Shown here: positions 17,146 through 25,694 of the stretch, piece after piece
Layout of the letters: every line of letters starts with the position of its first letter
How positions within the stretch are numbered: the stretch's first letter is position 1
DNA from: Neolewinella maritima
Lineage (GTDB): Bacteria; Bacteroidota; Bacteroidia; Chitinophagales; Saprospiraceae
Length of the DNA stretch: 64,000 bases
Assembly: GCF_923081025.1 (NCBI RefSeq)
Contig: NZ_CAKLPZ010000005.1
Span: 186,001 to 250,000, forward strand
Direction: 5' to 3'
Notes under the pieces: generated by a model
The model's input: only the letters and a program-made list of their open reading frames with translations
What the model was told of the DNA's origin: nothing
Databases searched by the model: none
Translations under genes and position numbers: made by a program

Positions 17146-18186
17146 CTAGCGATTGATGATGAAGCTGGCGCCTACGTTCAGACCAAGTGTAGTTGTCGAA
17201 GATGCGCCGTCGAAGATGTGTCGAACCTGCGGCATCACATCCAGCGAGACATTTTCTCGAAGGAAGTACTGGGCGCCTGCACCTGCGGACAGGTTGAAAC
17301 TGTTGCTCCGGCTACTGCTCTCCTGTCCAATCGCTACACTGGTGAAGCTGGAGCGTCGGAAGCCCGCCCCGCCCTCGGCAAACCAGACCAGCCGCTTGCG
17401 GGTCGTAAGGTAGTACCGGCTCCCCAGGTCGATGGAAAAGCTACCGGAACGGTAACTACGCGGCTGGCTGGAGGTGCCGAACTCGAAATCGCTGGCGCCG
17501 CCCCCCAGGTAAAGTGCGGCGGTAAGTCTATCGGTGAGGAAGTAATGCCCGCCGATCGCGATGCCGCCCTGCGCGATGTTCTTGCGGAAGGAGGCGGAAA
17601 CGAACTGGCTACCCAGCATGATCGACCCCTTGCGGAAACCCGCTACTACCGGCTCTTCCGGTCGCGTGTTACTCCCCAGCCGGATCTCGAAGTTGGCGCC
17701 GAAATTGACCGTGTTGCGCCGCCCGCCGAGGGTATAGTCTATAGTGGGTCCAAAGAGAATACCCGGAGCTACGGGAAATTGCAGCCCCATGCCGAGGTTC
17801 AGCTCGTCGAAGAGGGATACGCCATCACTATCGGCCGAAAATCCCGTGGATACCTGGGCGAACGCACTGAGTTTTTCCTTATTCAGCACGTAGTAGCGGG
17901 CGTAAGGATTGAGGTAAAAGACTGTATTGGCTCCCAGGCCCATCGAGGCCATAAAGCCCGTCGTACCACCGAGCACGATCCGATCCGTCAGGGCGTAGCC
18001 GAAGGTAGGCAGCACGTATACCGTAGCAGCGTCGAACTTGGTATCGTAGCTGGCGCCGCCGATCGTACCGCCGCGGTTGAGCCCCCCTATACCCCCGAGG
18101 GTCAGTAGAATATCTCCGCGCTGTATCTGTGCGTGAATACAGCTAATAGAGAGGAATAATAGTAGAAGGGTAATGGGTGCTTTCAT
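17146..18186 (-). CDS. QRGD-family outer-membrane barrel, copy 1
   Basis: The 346-residue protein has a signal peptide (to about residue 19, cleaved before QIQRGD) and alternating beta strands ending in an aromatic/hydrophobic C-terminal strand (NVGASFIINR). It is a clear paralogue of the next gene: both share the QIQRGD start, FGPxxDY, KGxIMLGSQFV and GGHYFLTDRLTA. The two halves also resemble each other (ALTDR...LRYY...L and FLTDR...SRYYL...LVWFAE), which suggests an internal duplication. Function is unknown; an outer-membrane location is inferred. Confidence 0.75.
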   Translation of the reverse strand: MKAPITLLLLFLSISCIHAQIQRGDILLTLGGIGGLNRGGTIGGASYDTKFDAATVYVLPTFGYALTDRIVLGGTTGFMASMGLGANTVFYLNPYARYYVLNKEKLSAFAQVSTGFSADSDGVSLFDELNLGMGLQFPVAPGILFGPTIDYTLGGRRNTVNFGANFEIRLGSNTRPEEPVVAGFRKGSIMLGSQFVSASFRKNIAQGGIAIGGHYFLTDRLTAALYLGGGASDFEFGTSSQPRSYRSGSFSIDLGSRYYLTTRKRLVWFAEGGAGFRRSSFTSVAIGQESSSRSNSFNLSAGAGAQYFLRENVSLDVMPQVRHIFDGASSTTTLGLNVGASFIINR

Positions 18187-18377
18187 AATAGGCGGTTTAA
18201 TCAATTGAGGGATATTATCCTAGTATGGTTGTAATCATAAGCCTAATTGCCTGTAGTAGCGGAAGCTAAAGCCCTAACCCGAGCGAGGTTCGTAGCGGTC
18301 GGCGCAGGCGGCAACAAGGGCCTTACTGTGCCAGGGTCCCCTCTCCGGGGACAGCAAAACAGCCTCTCGTGCGATAC

Positions 18378-19466
18378 CTAGAGTAAAAACCGGATACCCC
18401 CGTTTAGGCTGAACAGGCTGTAATTAACTCCGTCACCGAAAAAGCGCCGAAACTGCGGACCGGCCTCCAAAGCCACATTATCCCGAATAAACAACTGCCC
18501 CCCGGCACTCGCCGTCAGTAAGAATACATCGCTACTCGACCGGATCTCGCCGTTGCCGAAGTCGCGGCGGGAGTAATTCGTCTGGTAGCCCACTCCGGCC
18601 TCCGCGAACCACAGCAGGTGCCGCTCGGTGGTAAGGTAATAGCGGCTGCTCAGACCGACCGCGTAGTTGCGCAGCGTAGTGATGCGGGTGACATTAGGCC
18701 GGCTAAAGTCCGTCTGGTAGCCCTCCATGCCTATGGTCGGTGCGGCGGTCAGTCGGTCGGTAAGAAAGTAATGCCCCCCTACCACTACTCCCGCCGAACT
18801 CACGTCTTCACGCACTACCGCCCCGACAAACTGACTGCCCAGCATGATGGCCCCCTTGCTGAAACTACCCACCGCAGCTTCCTGCAGCCGGTTGTTCCTT
18901 CCCAGAATAAGCTCGACCCTGATCCCCAGTTCGAGCGTGTTCCCGGCTCCACCGATGACGTAATCCACAGAGGGACCAAAACGTGCTCCCACCGCGAGGG
19001 GCAGCTGTAAGCCAGCGCCTACGGTCACCGCGTCAGGGCCGGTAAGGTCTCCGTTGCGGTACCCCAATCCCGTCATTACCTGCCCGTATACTCCCAGCTG
19101 CGCGCGATTGATGCCGTAGTAGCGGAGGTAGGGGGATAGACCGATACTTCCTATATCGCTTCTGCTCCCGAAGGGGTGCACCGCGGTCAGGGATCCCCCC
19201 ACGATCAGCCGATCGGTGAGCGCAAGGCCGTAGGCCGGTGTAGCGTACGCCAGCCCTTCACTAAAGGTGCCGGGCAATACGATCCCGCCCAGATCCCCCG
19301 AAACCAAGGGGGTGACCGAAGCCCCCGTAAGGGAGGCTCCGGCCCGGCCATCCACCGATAGGAAGCGGTCGCCGCGCTGTATCTGGGCGGATACGGAAGC
19401 GGTGACTAATAGACTTAAAATAAGGCCAAAAAATCGCACGGTACGGGGTTTTAGGGTAAACGACAC
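18378..19466 (-). CDS. QRGD-family outer-membrane barrel, copy 2
   Basis: The 362-residue paralogue of the neighbouring gene has a signal peptide ending near SVSAQ, mature start QIQRGDRFLSV, the shared FGPSVDY, KGAIMLGSQFV and GGHYFLTDRLTAA segments, and a terminal strand LNGGIRFLL. Internal twofold similarity is again visible. It lies 190 bp upstream of copy 1 in the same orientation, a tandem duplication. I assign no transport or adhesion function. Confidence 0.75.
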   Translation of the reverse strand: MSFTLKPRTVRFFGLILSLLVTASVSAQIQRGDRFLSVDGRAGASLTGASVTPLVSGDLGGIVLPGTFSEGLAYATPAYGLALTDRLIVGGSLTAVHPFGSRSDIGSIGLSPYLRYYGINRAQLGVYGQVMTGLGYRNGDLTGPDAVTVGAGLQLPLAVGARFGPSVDYVIGGAGNTLELGIRVELILGRNNRLQEAAVGSFSKGAIMLGSQFVGAVVREDVSSAGVVVGGHYFLTDRLTAAPTIGMEGYQTDFSRPNVTRITTLRNYAVGLSSRYYLTTERHLLWFAEAGVGYQTNYSRRDFGNGEIRSSSDVFLLTASAGGQLFIRDNVALEAGPQFRRFFGDGVNYSLFSLNGGIRFLL

Positions 19467-19520
19467 TACTACTTCGAAGGATTACTGATCCTAACCGACC
19501 CGTAGGCCTGCCAATCCAGG

Positions 19521-19745
19521 CTAAAGCACGAACTGGATACCAAAGTTGACTCCCGCGTTTAGCAGTCCGATCTCGTAGCGGGAGTTGTACTCCAGGCGGG
19601 CCAGGTTGTCCCCATCCAGCGGGGTGGCTCCAATGGGCTCGAGATACAGTGGAGATTCCAGGCGAAGCAGGCGATCGCCACGCTGCATTTGCCCGTATCC
19701 GATTAGGCTAAGACACAGCAAAACACATAGATTAATGTGACGCAT
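19521..19745 (-). CDS. Collapsed third member of the QRGD barrel family
   Basis: The 74-residue frame keeps the two ends of the family: a signal peptide, the mature start QMQRGDRLLRLES, and a terminal strand NAGVNFGIQFVL, with nearly all of the barrel missing between them. It is probably an in-frame deletion remnant of a third tandem copy. It could still be secreted but could not form a barrel alone. I chose the ATG at 19745 for its signal peptide. Confidence 0.5.
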   Translation of the reverse strand: MRHINLCVLLCLSLIGYGQMQRGDRLLRLESPLYLEPIGATPLDGDNLARLEYNSRYEIGLLNAGVNFGIQFVL

Positions 19746-19962
19746 GACAAAATATTTTTGGTGTGAAACGATGCGTAAAGCTATACGCAGACGGGTACAG
19801 CACGCAATAGCCTGCACCCCGCCAAACTCACTTTTAACGATTATTTACCATGCGCACACCACATCCCCCCGCCTTTGCTGTTTCACTCGAACTCTTCGCA
19901 CCCGCGGCGCCCCGCCCGGACGTCCTGGATGCGTCGACTCACCTTCACCAAACCACCTTACT

Positions 19963-20208
19963 ATGATTAAGTCTATCCTCTTTACCCTATTTGCCTTTGC
20001 CCTGTTTGCCTGCGAGGCAGAGACCGCCGCTGCCGTAGAAGTACCCGCCGTAGTGCAGAGTGCCTTCGAAGCCTCCTACCCCGGTGCCACCGACGTGGAG
20101 TGGGAAGAAGACGGCGACCACTACGAAGTGGAGTTCGAGTTCAACGGCGAGGAGTTCGAAATGGAGTACTCGGCCCTGGGTGAGCCCATGGAAATGGAGG
20201 AGGACTAG
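19963..20208 (+). CDS. Small PepSY-like lipoprotein
   Basis: The 81-residue product has a signal peptide with a lipobox ending FACEAE and a mature domain with AFEASYPGATDVEWEEDG and a following YEVEFEFNGEEFEMEY strand pair, the pattern of the PepSY-like (PF11396-type) proteins common in Bacteroidota. It is very acidic and would sit in the periplasm or envelope. Its TAG and the TAG of the convergent DUF885 gene share the palindrome CTAG at 20205-20208. Confidence 0.78.
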   Translation: MIKSILFTLFAFALFACEAETAAAVEVPAVVQSAFEASYPGATDVEWEEDGDHYEVEFEFNGEEFEMEYSALGEPMEMEED

Positions 20209-21884
20209 TCCACCAGCTCAGCGGCCACGTACCGGCGCACGTGCTCAGCGAGTAGCGACATCGTTACCGCCCCACTGCCCAGTACCACCGCATGAAATGC
20301 AGCGAGGTCGAAGCGTGCCCCCAGGGCGGCTTCGGCCTCTTTGCGTAGGGCGCGGATCTTCAGCTCGCCCATCTTGTAGCTCACCGCCTGCCCCGGCCAG
20401 CCGATGTAGCGGTCCACCTCGGAGTTGACCTCCCGCAGCGACAGCGCCGTATGCTCCGCCATGTAGGCCACCGCCCGCTCGCGCGACCAGCCGAAGTAGT
20501 GCATGCCCGGATCCACCACCAGGCGGCAGGCCCGCCACATCTCGTAGGTGAGGCGGCCAAATTCATCATAGTCGGTCTCGTACACGCCCATCTCCTGCCC
20601 CAGGTATTCGGCGTACAGGCCCCACCCCTCCCCGAAGGCCGATAGGTAGAGGTCGCGCCGGAAGTCCGACAGTCCCTCCAGCTCCGCGGCCAGCATGATC
20701 TGCGTGTGGTGGCCCGGCACCCCCTCGTGCAGCGCCAGGGCCGGCAGGGTGTACAGCGGCCGGCTCGGCAGGTCGTAGGTGTTTACCCAGAACTGTCCGG
20801 CCCGGCGCGTATCGTAGGATCCTTGACTGTAGCGGCCCCCGGTGTAGTTCGGCGCCAGGGCCGCGGGCACGGGCGCTACCACCAGCGGCATCCGGGGCAG
20901 GGTACTGAAGTAGCGCGGCGCGGCGGTCTGTATGCGGTTAGTAATCCAGCTGGCGCGGTCCAGTAAGTCCTGCGGCGAAGCAGCGTAAAATTGGGCGGCG
21001 GTGCGCAGGTGCAAAAGAAAGTCGCTGAAGGAACCGGTAAAGCCCGTGCGGGCGATCACCGTATCCATCTCGGCCCGAATCCGCGCGACCTCCCGCTCGC
21101 CGGTGGCAAAAACGCTCTCGGGCGTAGCCAGTGAGTCGGAGGTGAAGTAGCGGATGCGCTGCCGGTAAAAGTCCCGGCCGTCGGTGATCGCCGCGATGCC
21201 GATCTCCTCGGGCAGCGCGGGCAGGTACTCCTCGGCCAGGAAGCGGCGCAGGTGGGCGTAGGCGGGGTAGATGGTGTCGCGCGTGATGGTCACTGCGGTT
21301 TGCTTCCAGTCGGCCCGCTCCGGGGGATCGGCGAACAGCCCCTCCCCTACCGGGCTGGCCAGTTGCCGGTCGATCAGCGCCAGGTTCAGCTCCACCACGC
21401 GGCGGGGATGGACCTTACCCTGTGCGAGTCCGCGGCGCAGATTCGCCTCCTGACCGCGCAGGTAGTCGGGCAGGGTGCGCAGGTCGTTGAGGTACTTGCG
21501 GTAGTCGGCCTCCGTAGCCACCCGCCGGCCGCTGAAGCGGTAGATGATCTCGGCCAGAAAACCACCCTCGGCATCGAGCGGCAGCAGGTGGTGGCCGAAC
21601 CGCAGGCGGTACATGCGGTCGTCGAGTACGTAGGCCAGCAGGTCGCGGTCGATCCGCTGCCGGTCGCTCAGCCGGTCGCGGTCGGGCAGGGCCTCGCGGA
21701 AGCTGGTCAGGGCGGCGATCTGTCCGGGCGTACTTTGCTCGGTATCCAGTCGCCAGGGCAGTCCGGTACTCAGCTGGTCGAAGGTGAGGTAGGCCGTGAG
21801 GGTGTTTTCCAGCCGGGCGGAATCGGACTGAGCCGACAGACTGGACGCTACGCAGAGAACTAAAAAGAATAGAAATAGAGGCAT
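20205..21884 (-). CDS. DUF885 family secreted zinc-peptidase-like protein
   Basis: The 559-residue protein has a signal peptide (to about residue 18) and the DUF885 pattern: a helical protein with HEGVPGHH as the probable zinc-binding motif in the last third, followed by FGEGWGLYAEYLG with the third ligand Glu, and later DPGMHYFGWSRERA and GWPGQAVSYKMGE. Relatives are predicted M32/M3-like peptidases. It ends on a CTAG shared with the convergent PepSY gene. Substrate unknown. Confidence 0.88.
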   Translation of the reverse strand: MPLFLFFLVLCVASSLSAQSDSARLENTLTAYLTFDQLSTGLPWRLDTEQSTPGQIAALTSFREALPDRDRLSDRQRIDRDLLAYVLDDRMYRLRFGHHLLPLDAEGGFLAEIIYRFSGRRVATEADYRKYLNDLRTLPDYLRGQEANLRRGLAQGKVHPRRVVELNLALIDRQLASPVGEGLFADPPERADWKQTAVTITRDTIYPAYAHLRRFLAEEYLPALPEEIGIAAITDGRDFYRQRIRYFTSDSLATPESVFATGEREVARIRAEMDTVIARTGFTGSFSDFLLHLRTAAQFYAASPQDLLDRASWITNRIQTAAPRYFSTLPRMPLVVAPVPAALAPNYTGGRYSQGSYDTRRAGQFWVNTYDLPSRPLYTLPALALHEGVPGHHTQIMLAAELEGLSDFRRDLYLSAFGEGWGLYAEYLGQEMGVYETDYDEFGRLTYEMWRACRLVVDPGMHYFGWSRERAVAYMAEHTALSLREVNSEVDRYIGWPGQAVSYKMGELKIRALRKEAEAALGARFDLAAFHAVVLGSGAVTMSLLAEHVRRYVAAELVD

Positions 21885-21939
21885 AGCTAGGAAGGGCGAG
21901 TACAGGTTCGGACCGGATAGAATGACAGGCGAATCGAAC

Positions 21940-22398
21940 TCACAGTCCGAACTGTGCGAAGTGGTGCTCCAGGTGCTTCTGGTACATGGTACTCCACTCC
22001 TCCGCCGAGAGTTTGCCGAAGGATTCGTTCTCCTTCCCCTCGTAGCCTGCCTCCCCGCCCGCGGCTACCCGCTTCAGGTGGCCGATCAGCTTCTCTTTTT
22101 CCCGCGCGAAATCCCGCTCGTCGCTGATGATGAACTGCGGAGCGGTGCGGCTATTTTTTTTGTAGGGCTTGGGGCCGGTGACGATCGATTTGGCGAAGGT
22201 GCGGATCAGGAAGCGCGATATGAAATTGTTCTTCACCACCACGGCCCCGGTCTCCATATCGTAGGCGACGTTGAGGTGAGCCAGCATCTGGGCGGCGTTC
22301 ATCTTTCCCCACTGGGGGCGGGTATCCGGCCGCAGGCGATCCAGGCGGGCCAGGTTGTCGGCAAGGGTTTCCGGAGCGAAGGTGGAGCGGTAGGTCAT
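21940..22398 (-). CDS. DUF1569 protein of the DinB-like fold
   Basis: The 152-residue protein has GKMNAAQMLAHLNVAYDM near the N-terminus and HLEHHFAQFGL at the C-terminus, the helical DinB/YfiT-type arrangement with possible metal-binding histidines seen in DUF1569. The biochemical role of this group is mostly unknown; some relatives are thiol-transfer enzymes. ATG 22398 is preceded by TACATTAG and 4 nt. It is divergent from the DUF1080 gene, with only 36 bp between the two start codons. Confidence 0.78.
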   Translation of the reverse strand: MTYRSTFAPETLADNLARLDRLRPDTRPQWGKMNAAQMLAHLNVAYDMETGAVVVKNNFISRFLIRTFAKSIVTGPKPYKKNSRTAPQFIISDERDFAREKEKLIGHLKRVAAGGEAGYEGKENESFGKLSAEEWSTMYQKHLEHHFAQFGL

Positions 22399-22401
22399 TC
22401 G

Positions 22402-22434
22402 CCTAATGTACGGCTCGCGGACTAATTTAGGCAT
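22402..22434. promoter_or_regulatory. Divergent leaderless-type promoter pair
   Basis: Two boxes share one 36-bp gap: TACATTAG on the minus strand (22403-22410) ends 4 nt before the DUF1569 ATG, and TAATTTAG on the plus strand (22423-22430) ends 4 nt before the DUF1080 ATG. Both differ from TAnnTTTG by one base. Confidence 0.45.
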
Positions 22435-23178
22435 ATGATAGGACCCCATCTGCTCGTCGTTCTGCTGCTGTTCACCACCCCGGCCTTCGCGCAGACTGAC
22501 CGCACCCCGCTACTCACCGACGCGGCCCTGACCGGCTGGCACATCATCGTCCGCGACCAGGGGCCCATCCCTACGGCTGATCAGCCTTACTTCGTCTGGG
22601 AAGACAGTCTGCTTCATGTCCTCGGCACACCCGAGGCCGGTAGCGCACAGCCCTTCGCTGCCCTGGTCAGCGACAGCAGTTACACCCGCTACCGCCTCCA
22701 CATAGAGTACAAGTGGGGGGAGAAGAAATTTGCCCCGCGTACCGAAGCCGTCCGCGACGCGGGCGTACTATTTCACGTATTCGACACCACGATCTTTTGG
22801 CCCTCCAGCCTCGAGTGCCAGATCCAGGAAGGCGATACGGGTGATGCCTGGCTGATCGGTACGCGGGCCACCTCGCGGCGCGGCCAAGGAAATGACTTCG
22901 CCCCGGACGGCGCGGAGCAGATCCGCACCGGCGAGCGCTACGTCCGTTTTACCCGCAGCGCCTCCTACGAGCAACCCGGCTGGAATACCATCGAGCTGGA
23001 GGTCGACGGCCCTACGGCTAGCTTCTACGTCAACGGCCATCACGTTAACACCATCACCGATACCCGCCGCCCGGGCAGTACGGACGACCAATGGATACCC
23101 CTCACCGCGGGCCCGATCGGTCTGCAGGCCGAGGGAGCGGAAGTGTATTACCGAAATGTGTGGATCGAGGCGCTGTAG
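22435..23178 (+). CDS. DUF1080 secreted glycan-binding/hydrolase-like protein
   Basis: The 247-residue protein has a signal peptide (to about residue 19) and a concanavalin-like DUF1080 (3-keto-disaccharide hydrolase type) domain: YRLHIEYKWGEKKF, a DAGVLFHVF strand, SLECQIQEGDTGDAWLIGT, and the terminal GPIGLQAEGAEVYYRNVWIEAL, which is highly typical. Members act on or bind sugars in the periplasm. The gene is single and divergent from DUF1569; nothing nearby indicates the sugar. Confidence 0.88.
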   Translation: MIGPHLLVVLLLFTTPAFAQTDRTPLLTDAALTGWHIIVRDQGPIPTADQPYFVWEDSLLHVLGTPEAGSAQPFAALVSDSSYTRYRLHIEYKWGEKKFAPRTEAVRDAGVLFHVFDTTIFWPSSLECQIQEGDTGDAWLIGTRATSRRGQGNDFAPDGAEQIRTGERYVRFTRSASYEQPGWNTIELEVDGPTASFYVNGHHVNTITDTRRPGSTDDQWIPLTAGPIGLQAEGAEVYYRNVWIEAL

Positions 23179-23359
23179 GCCGGGCGGATAGTGTATGTGA
23201 AAAGGGAAAGCAATGCAGCTAAAAGGGTGAGGATTTTCATTGCTGAGTTTTGAACCATTGATGTAGGTCCTGCTCCATAGTAATGCCCTGATTAATGTGG
23301 CATTACGTGCCATATCTAGACAGTAGGCGCCCTGCGGTACGTTGTGAAGGGGGTGGCCT

Positions 23360-24052
23360 TTACGGCTTTAGCAGAAATTCCTCCCCGGCGGCTTTCATCT
23401 CTTCGTACACCTCGGCATTGTAGGTATAGTACCACGAGCCCTTACGCGAGGTGGTGACATCCTTCTCGTTCTGCCGCTCGAGGTAGTCCATCTTGCGCAG
23501 ACGCCGGCGGAAGTTGCCCGGATCGATGGGCCGGTCGAAGATCGCTTCGTACAGCGATTGTAGCTGCGTAAGCGTGAATTTTTTCGGTAGCAGCGCGAAG
23601 GCCACCGGCTCGTGGGTGGCCCGGTAGCGTAGTCGTACCAGTGCGGCTTCCACCATTTTATTATGATCGAAGACCAGGGCCGGCACGTCCCTGATCGATA
23701 CCCAGCGTGCATCGTGGTGCTCCGAGAGCTGACTTGTGGCACTCTCCTGATTGACCAGTGCATAGTAGGCCAGCGATACGGTACGCTCTTCCTCGGTCCG
23801 CCCCACATCACCAAAGGCCTGGAATTGTTCCAGGTAGACGTTCTCGAGGCCGGTCAGTTCGTGGGTCACCCGGGCGGCAGCTGCGTCGATCGATTCGCCC
23901 TTTACGACGAGCCCTCCCATAAGCGACCATTCTCCGAGCCGCGGCTCCTGATCCCGCCGGGTGACTAGTAAATTTAGTTGCCCGTTTAGAAAACCAATAA
24001 TGATGCAATCGACGGCCAGTAGCAGTCGATCCGGGTGAGTATGTTTAGCCAT
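23360..24052 (-). CDS. NUDIX-domain transcriptional regulator, NrtR-like
   Basis: The 230-residue protein combines an N-terminal NUDIX-like domain (about 8-145), with GEWSLMGGLVVKGESIDAAA in place of the catalytic box, and a C-terminal winged helix (about 150-225: LTQLQSLYEAIF, FRRRLRKMDYLE). This is the layout of NrtR-type regulators that sense ADP-ribose or sugars. The NUDIX box lacks the full REXXEE pattern (THELTGLENV), so it is probably a ligand sensor rather than a hydrolase. No obvious target operon adjoins it. Confidence 0.85.
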   Translation of the reverse strand: MAKHTHPDRLLLAVDCIIIGFLNGQLNLLVTRRDQEPRLGEWSLMGGLVVKGESIDAAAARVTHELTGLENVYLEQFQAFGDVGRTEEERTVSLAYYALVNQESATSQLSEHHDARWVSIRDVPALVFDHNKMVEAALVRLRYRATHEPVAFALLPKKFTLTQLQSLYEAIFDRPIDPGNFRRRLRKMDYLERQNEKDVTTSRKGSWYYTYNAEVYEEMKAAGEEFLLKP

Positions 24053-24155
24053 AAATAGTTAAGTGCACATAGCCGTTTCGGCCTTTCTTTAACCAAAAAA
24101 GTGATAATGGTGTTCTAACGAATACATGCTATTATCGGCCACGCCGGGTAATTGA

Positions 24156-25025
24156 TCACTCCACACCGATCAGTTTGCGGTAGGCTTCCATCCGTTCGTT
24201 CGGTACGGCTACACTCAGGGTGTAGTGTGCGATTCGCCAGTTACCCACCGGATCCCGTTTGGCGATGGCGGTACCCCGGCAGGGGCCCATCCAGGTATCG
24301 AGTAATTCGTCCCAGTAGGCCGTATCGCTGTCCGGGTCATAAAACACGTGCCGCTCCACCGCCGTAAAGTCCCAGGCCTCTCCCGCAGTGAAATAGGGGG
24401 TGGCGAATGCTTGAAATTCGGCTTTCGTCCAGTGCTCGGCCGGGTCAGTACCGATGTATACGGCCTCATCCGTCATCATCCCAAAGTAGGCTGCGGCATC
24501 GGCGCGGGCGGCGGCGTAGTGCCACTCGTTGGCCAATTCCTGCAGTTGCTCCACGGCGGGTTTTGGGCTGAATAGGGTACAGCCCTCCGTATGCCTGGTG
24601 TCTACGATATGCAGGATCTGCCAGCTACTGTCCGCTCCCGTTTGGGCCAGTTGGAAGGCATTGGTGCCGCAGTGGCTGACCTCGCCGTTCAGTACGAAGG
24701 TGTAAGGCGTCCAGGCCGTAGCCAAACGCGCGTCGATGCGGATACTGGTGTAGTGAAGCTGCTCGTCGAGCATACCGGCTTGCGCTGCGGCGATCCCTTC
24801 CATCCACTTTGTCAGGTCGCCCCGTTGCACCCGCGTCCGGCCCGCTTCATCGATGCTTACGGAATGAAGATCCGCTGCGGGATGAAAGAGGGCGGACATG
24901 CCGGTCGTGTCGGCTTAGCGCATCCCGTCGAACAGCTGGCGGAGCGTGGTGCGGGGGCTGGATTGCCCGGGCAGCAAACCCGACAGCGAGAAGAGCAGTA
25001 GTAAAGTCGGAATGCGACGTACCAT
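24156..25025 (-). pseudogene. Secreted SnoaL/NTF2-like protein broken by an in-frame ochre stop
   Basis: From ATG 25025 the frame gives a signal peptide (MVRRIPTLLLLFSLSG) and the start of an NTF2-like domain (LRQLFDGMR), then TAA at 24915-24917 (codon 37), then continues in the same frame with ADTTGMSALFHPAADLHSV. The remainder, callable alone from ATG 24899 (247 residues), encodes the rest of that domain and a second SnoaL-like one (about 125-240). AAA to TAA is the simplest origin, since related proteins usually have a charged residue there. Without the signal peptide the 247-residue form would be misplaced, so I call it a recent pseudogene. Confidence 0.75.
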
Positions 25026-25098
25026 AACATGATCGGTGTAGCGGAAAACCTGAAAGGTAATTTTTTTCCGGCTACCCTATCGGTGCCTGATCTATTTG

Positions 25099-25509
25099 CT
25101 ATTGGGGAATCTCCCTTGCACCCAATTGCTTAAGGATACCCAACTCATCCGAGCTTCCCCAACGCTCCTTCAGTTGGCCGTTTTCAAAGCGGCCGATTTG
25201 CAGGCCCCGTACGCTAAAGGATTTTCCCGTCGGCTCCAGTCCCATGAAGGGCCCGCGGTGGGTGCCCGAGACGGTGTAGGCAAAGGAAACGTTGTCCTCG
25301 TCCGTGACCATGTGCTCGACGTCGAGATGGAGGTCGGGAAAGGCGGTACGCATCATGGTGAAGAAATCGATAAATCCCTGGGGTCCCTGCTGTTGATCGG
25401 GTGCGGGGTCGTGGTCTACTGCGTCTGCCGCAACGACGTCGCGGACCATTTCCAGTTTTCCGGTATTGACGGCTTCGCCGAATTTCTTTTGGGCTGCTTG
25501 GTTGGTCAT
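25099..25509 (-). CDS. SnoaL-like ester cyclase family protein
   Basis: The 136-residue protein has the SnoaL polyketide-cyclase-like fold: FGEAVNTGKLEMVRDVVAADAVDHDP, the DFFTMMRTAFPDLHLDVEHM segment, VSGTHRGPFMGLEPTGK and the final GSSDELGILKQLG. No signal peptide follows the preferred ATG 25509 (MTNQAAQ), so it is cytoplasmic. The family includes small hydrolases and isomerases with varied substrates. It lies 73 bp upstream of the broken SnoaL-like gene in the same direction; the two are only distantly related. Confidence 0.83.
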   Translation of the reverse strand: MTNQAAQKKFGEAVNTGKLEMVRDVVAADAVDHDPAPDQQQGPQGFIDFFTMMRTAFPDLHLDVEHMVTDEDNVSFAYTVSGTHRGPFMGLEPTGKSFSVRGLQIGRFENGQLKERWGSSDELGILKQLGAREIPQ

Positions 25510-25682
25510 AGTGATTGGTATTCGTGCTACCCCAAGGGATTGCGGAGACGATTGTTCGGTTGCGCTGGTCCGATAGCGAAGTGCGTCGTCCGGATCGGTC
25601 GACGTCAACGGCGGCAAAGCGGCCCCCCGTCAAAAGGTCATAGGACTTGGCATTGCGGCCGGTGGCAAAACGCTGATCCCCG

Positions 25683-25690
25683 TACCTTGG
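25683..25690 (+). promoter_or_regulatory. Promoter-like box TACCTTGG, 4 nt before ATG
   Basis: TACCTTGG, then CGGC, then the E1 start codon: the same geometry as at 9932 and 13084. It implies a very short or absent 5' leader. Confidence 0.45.
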
Positions 25691-25694
25691 CGGC

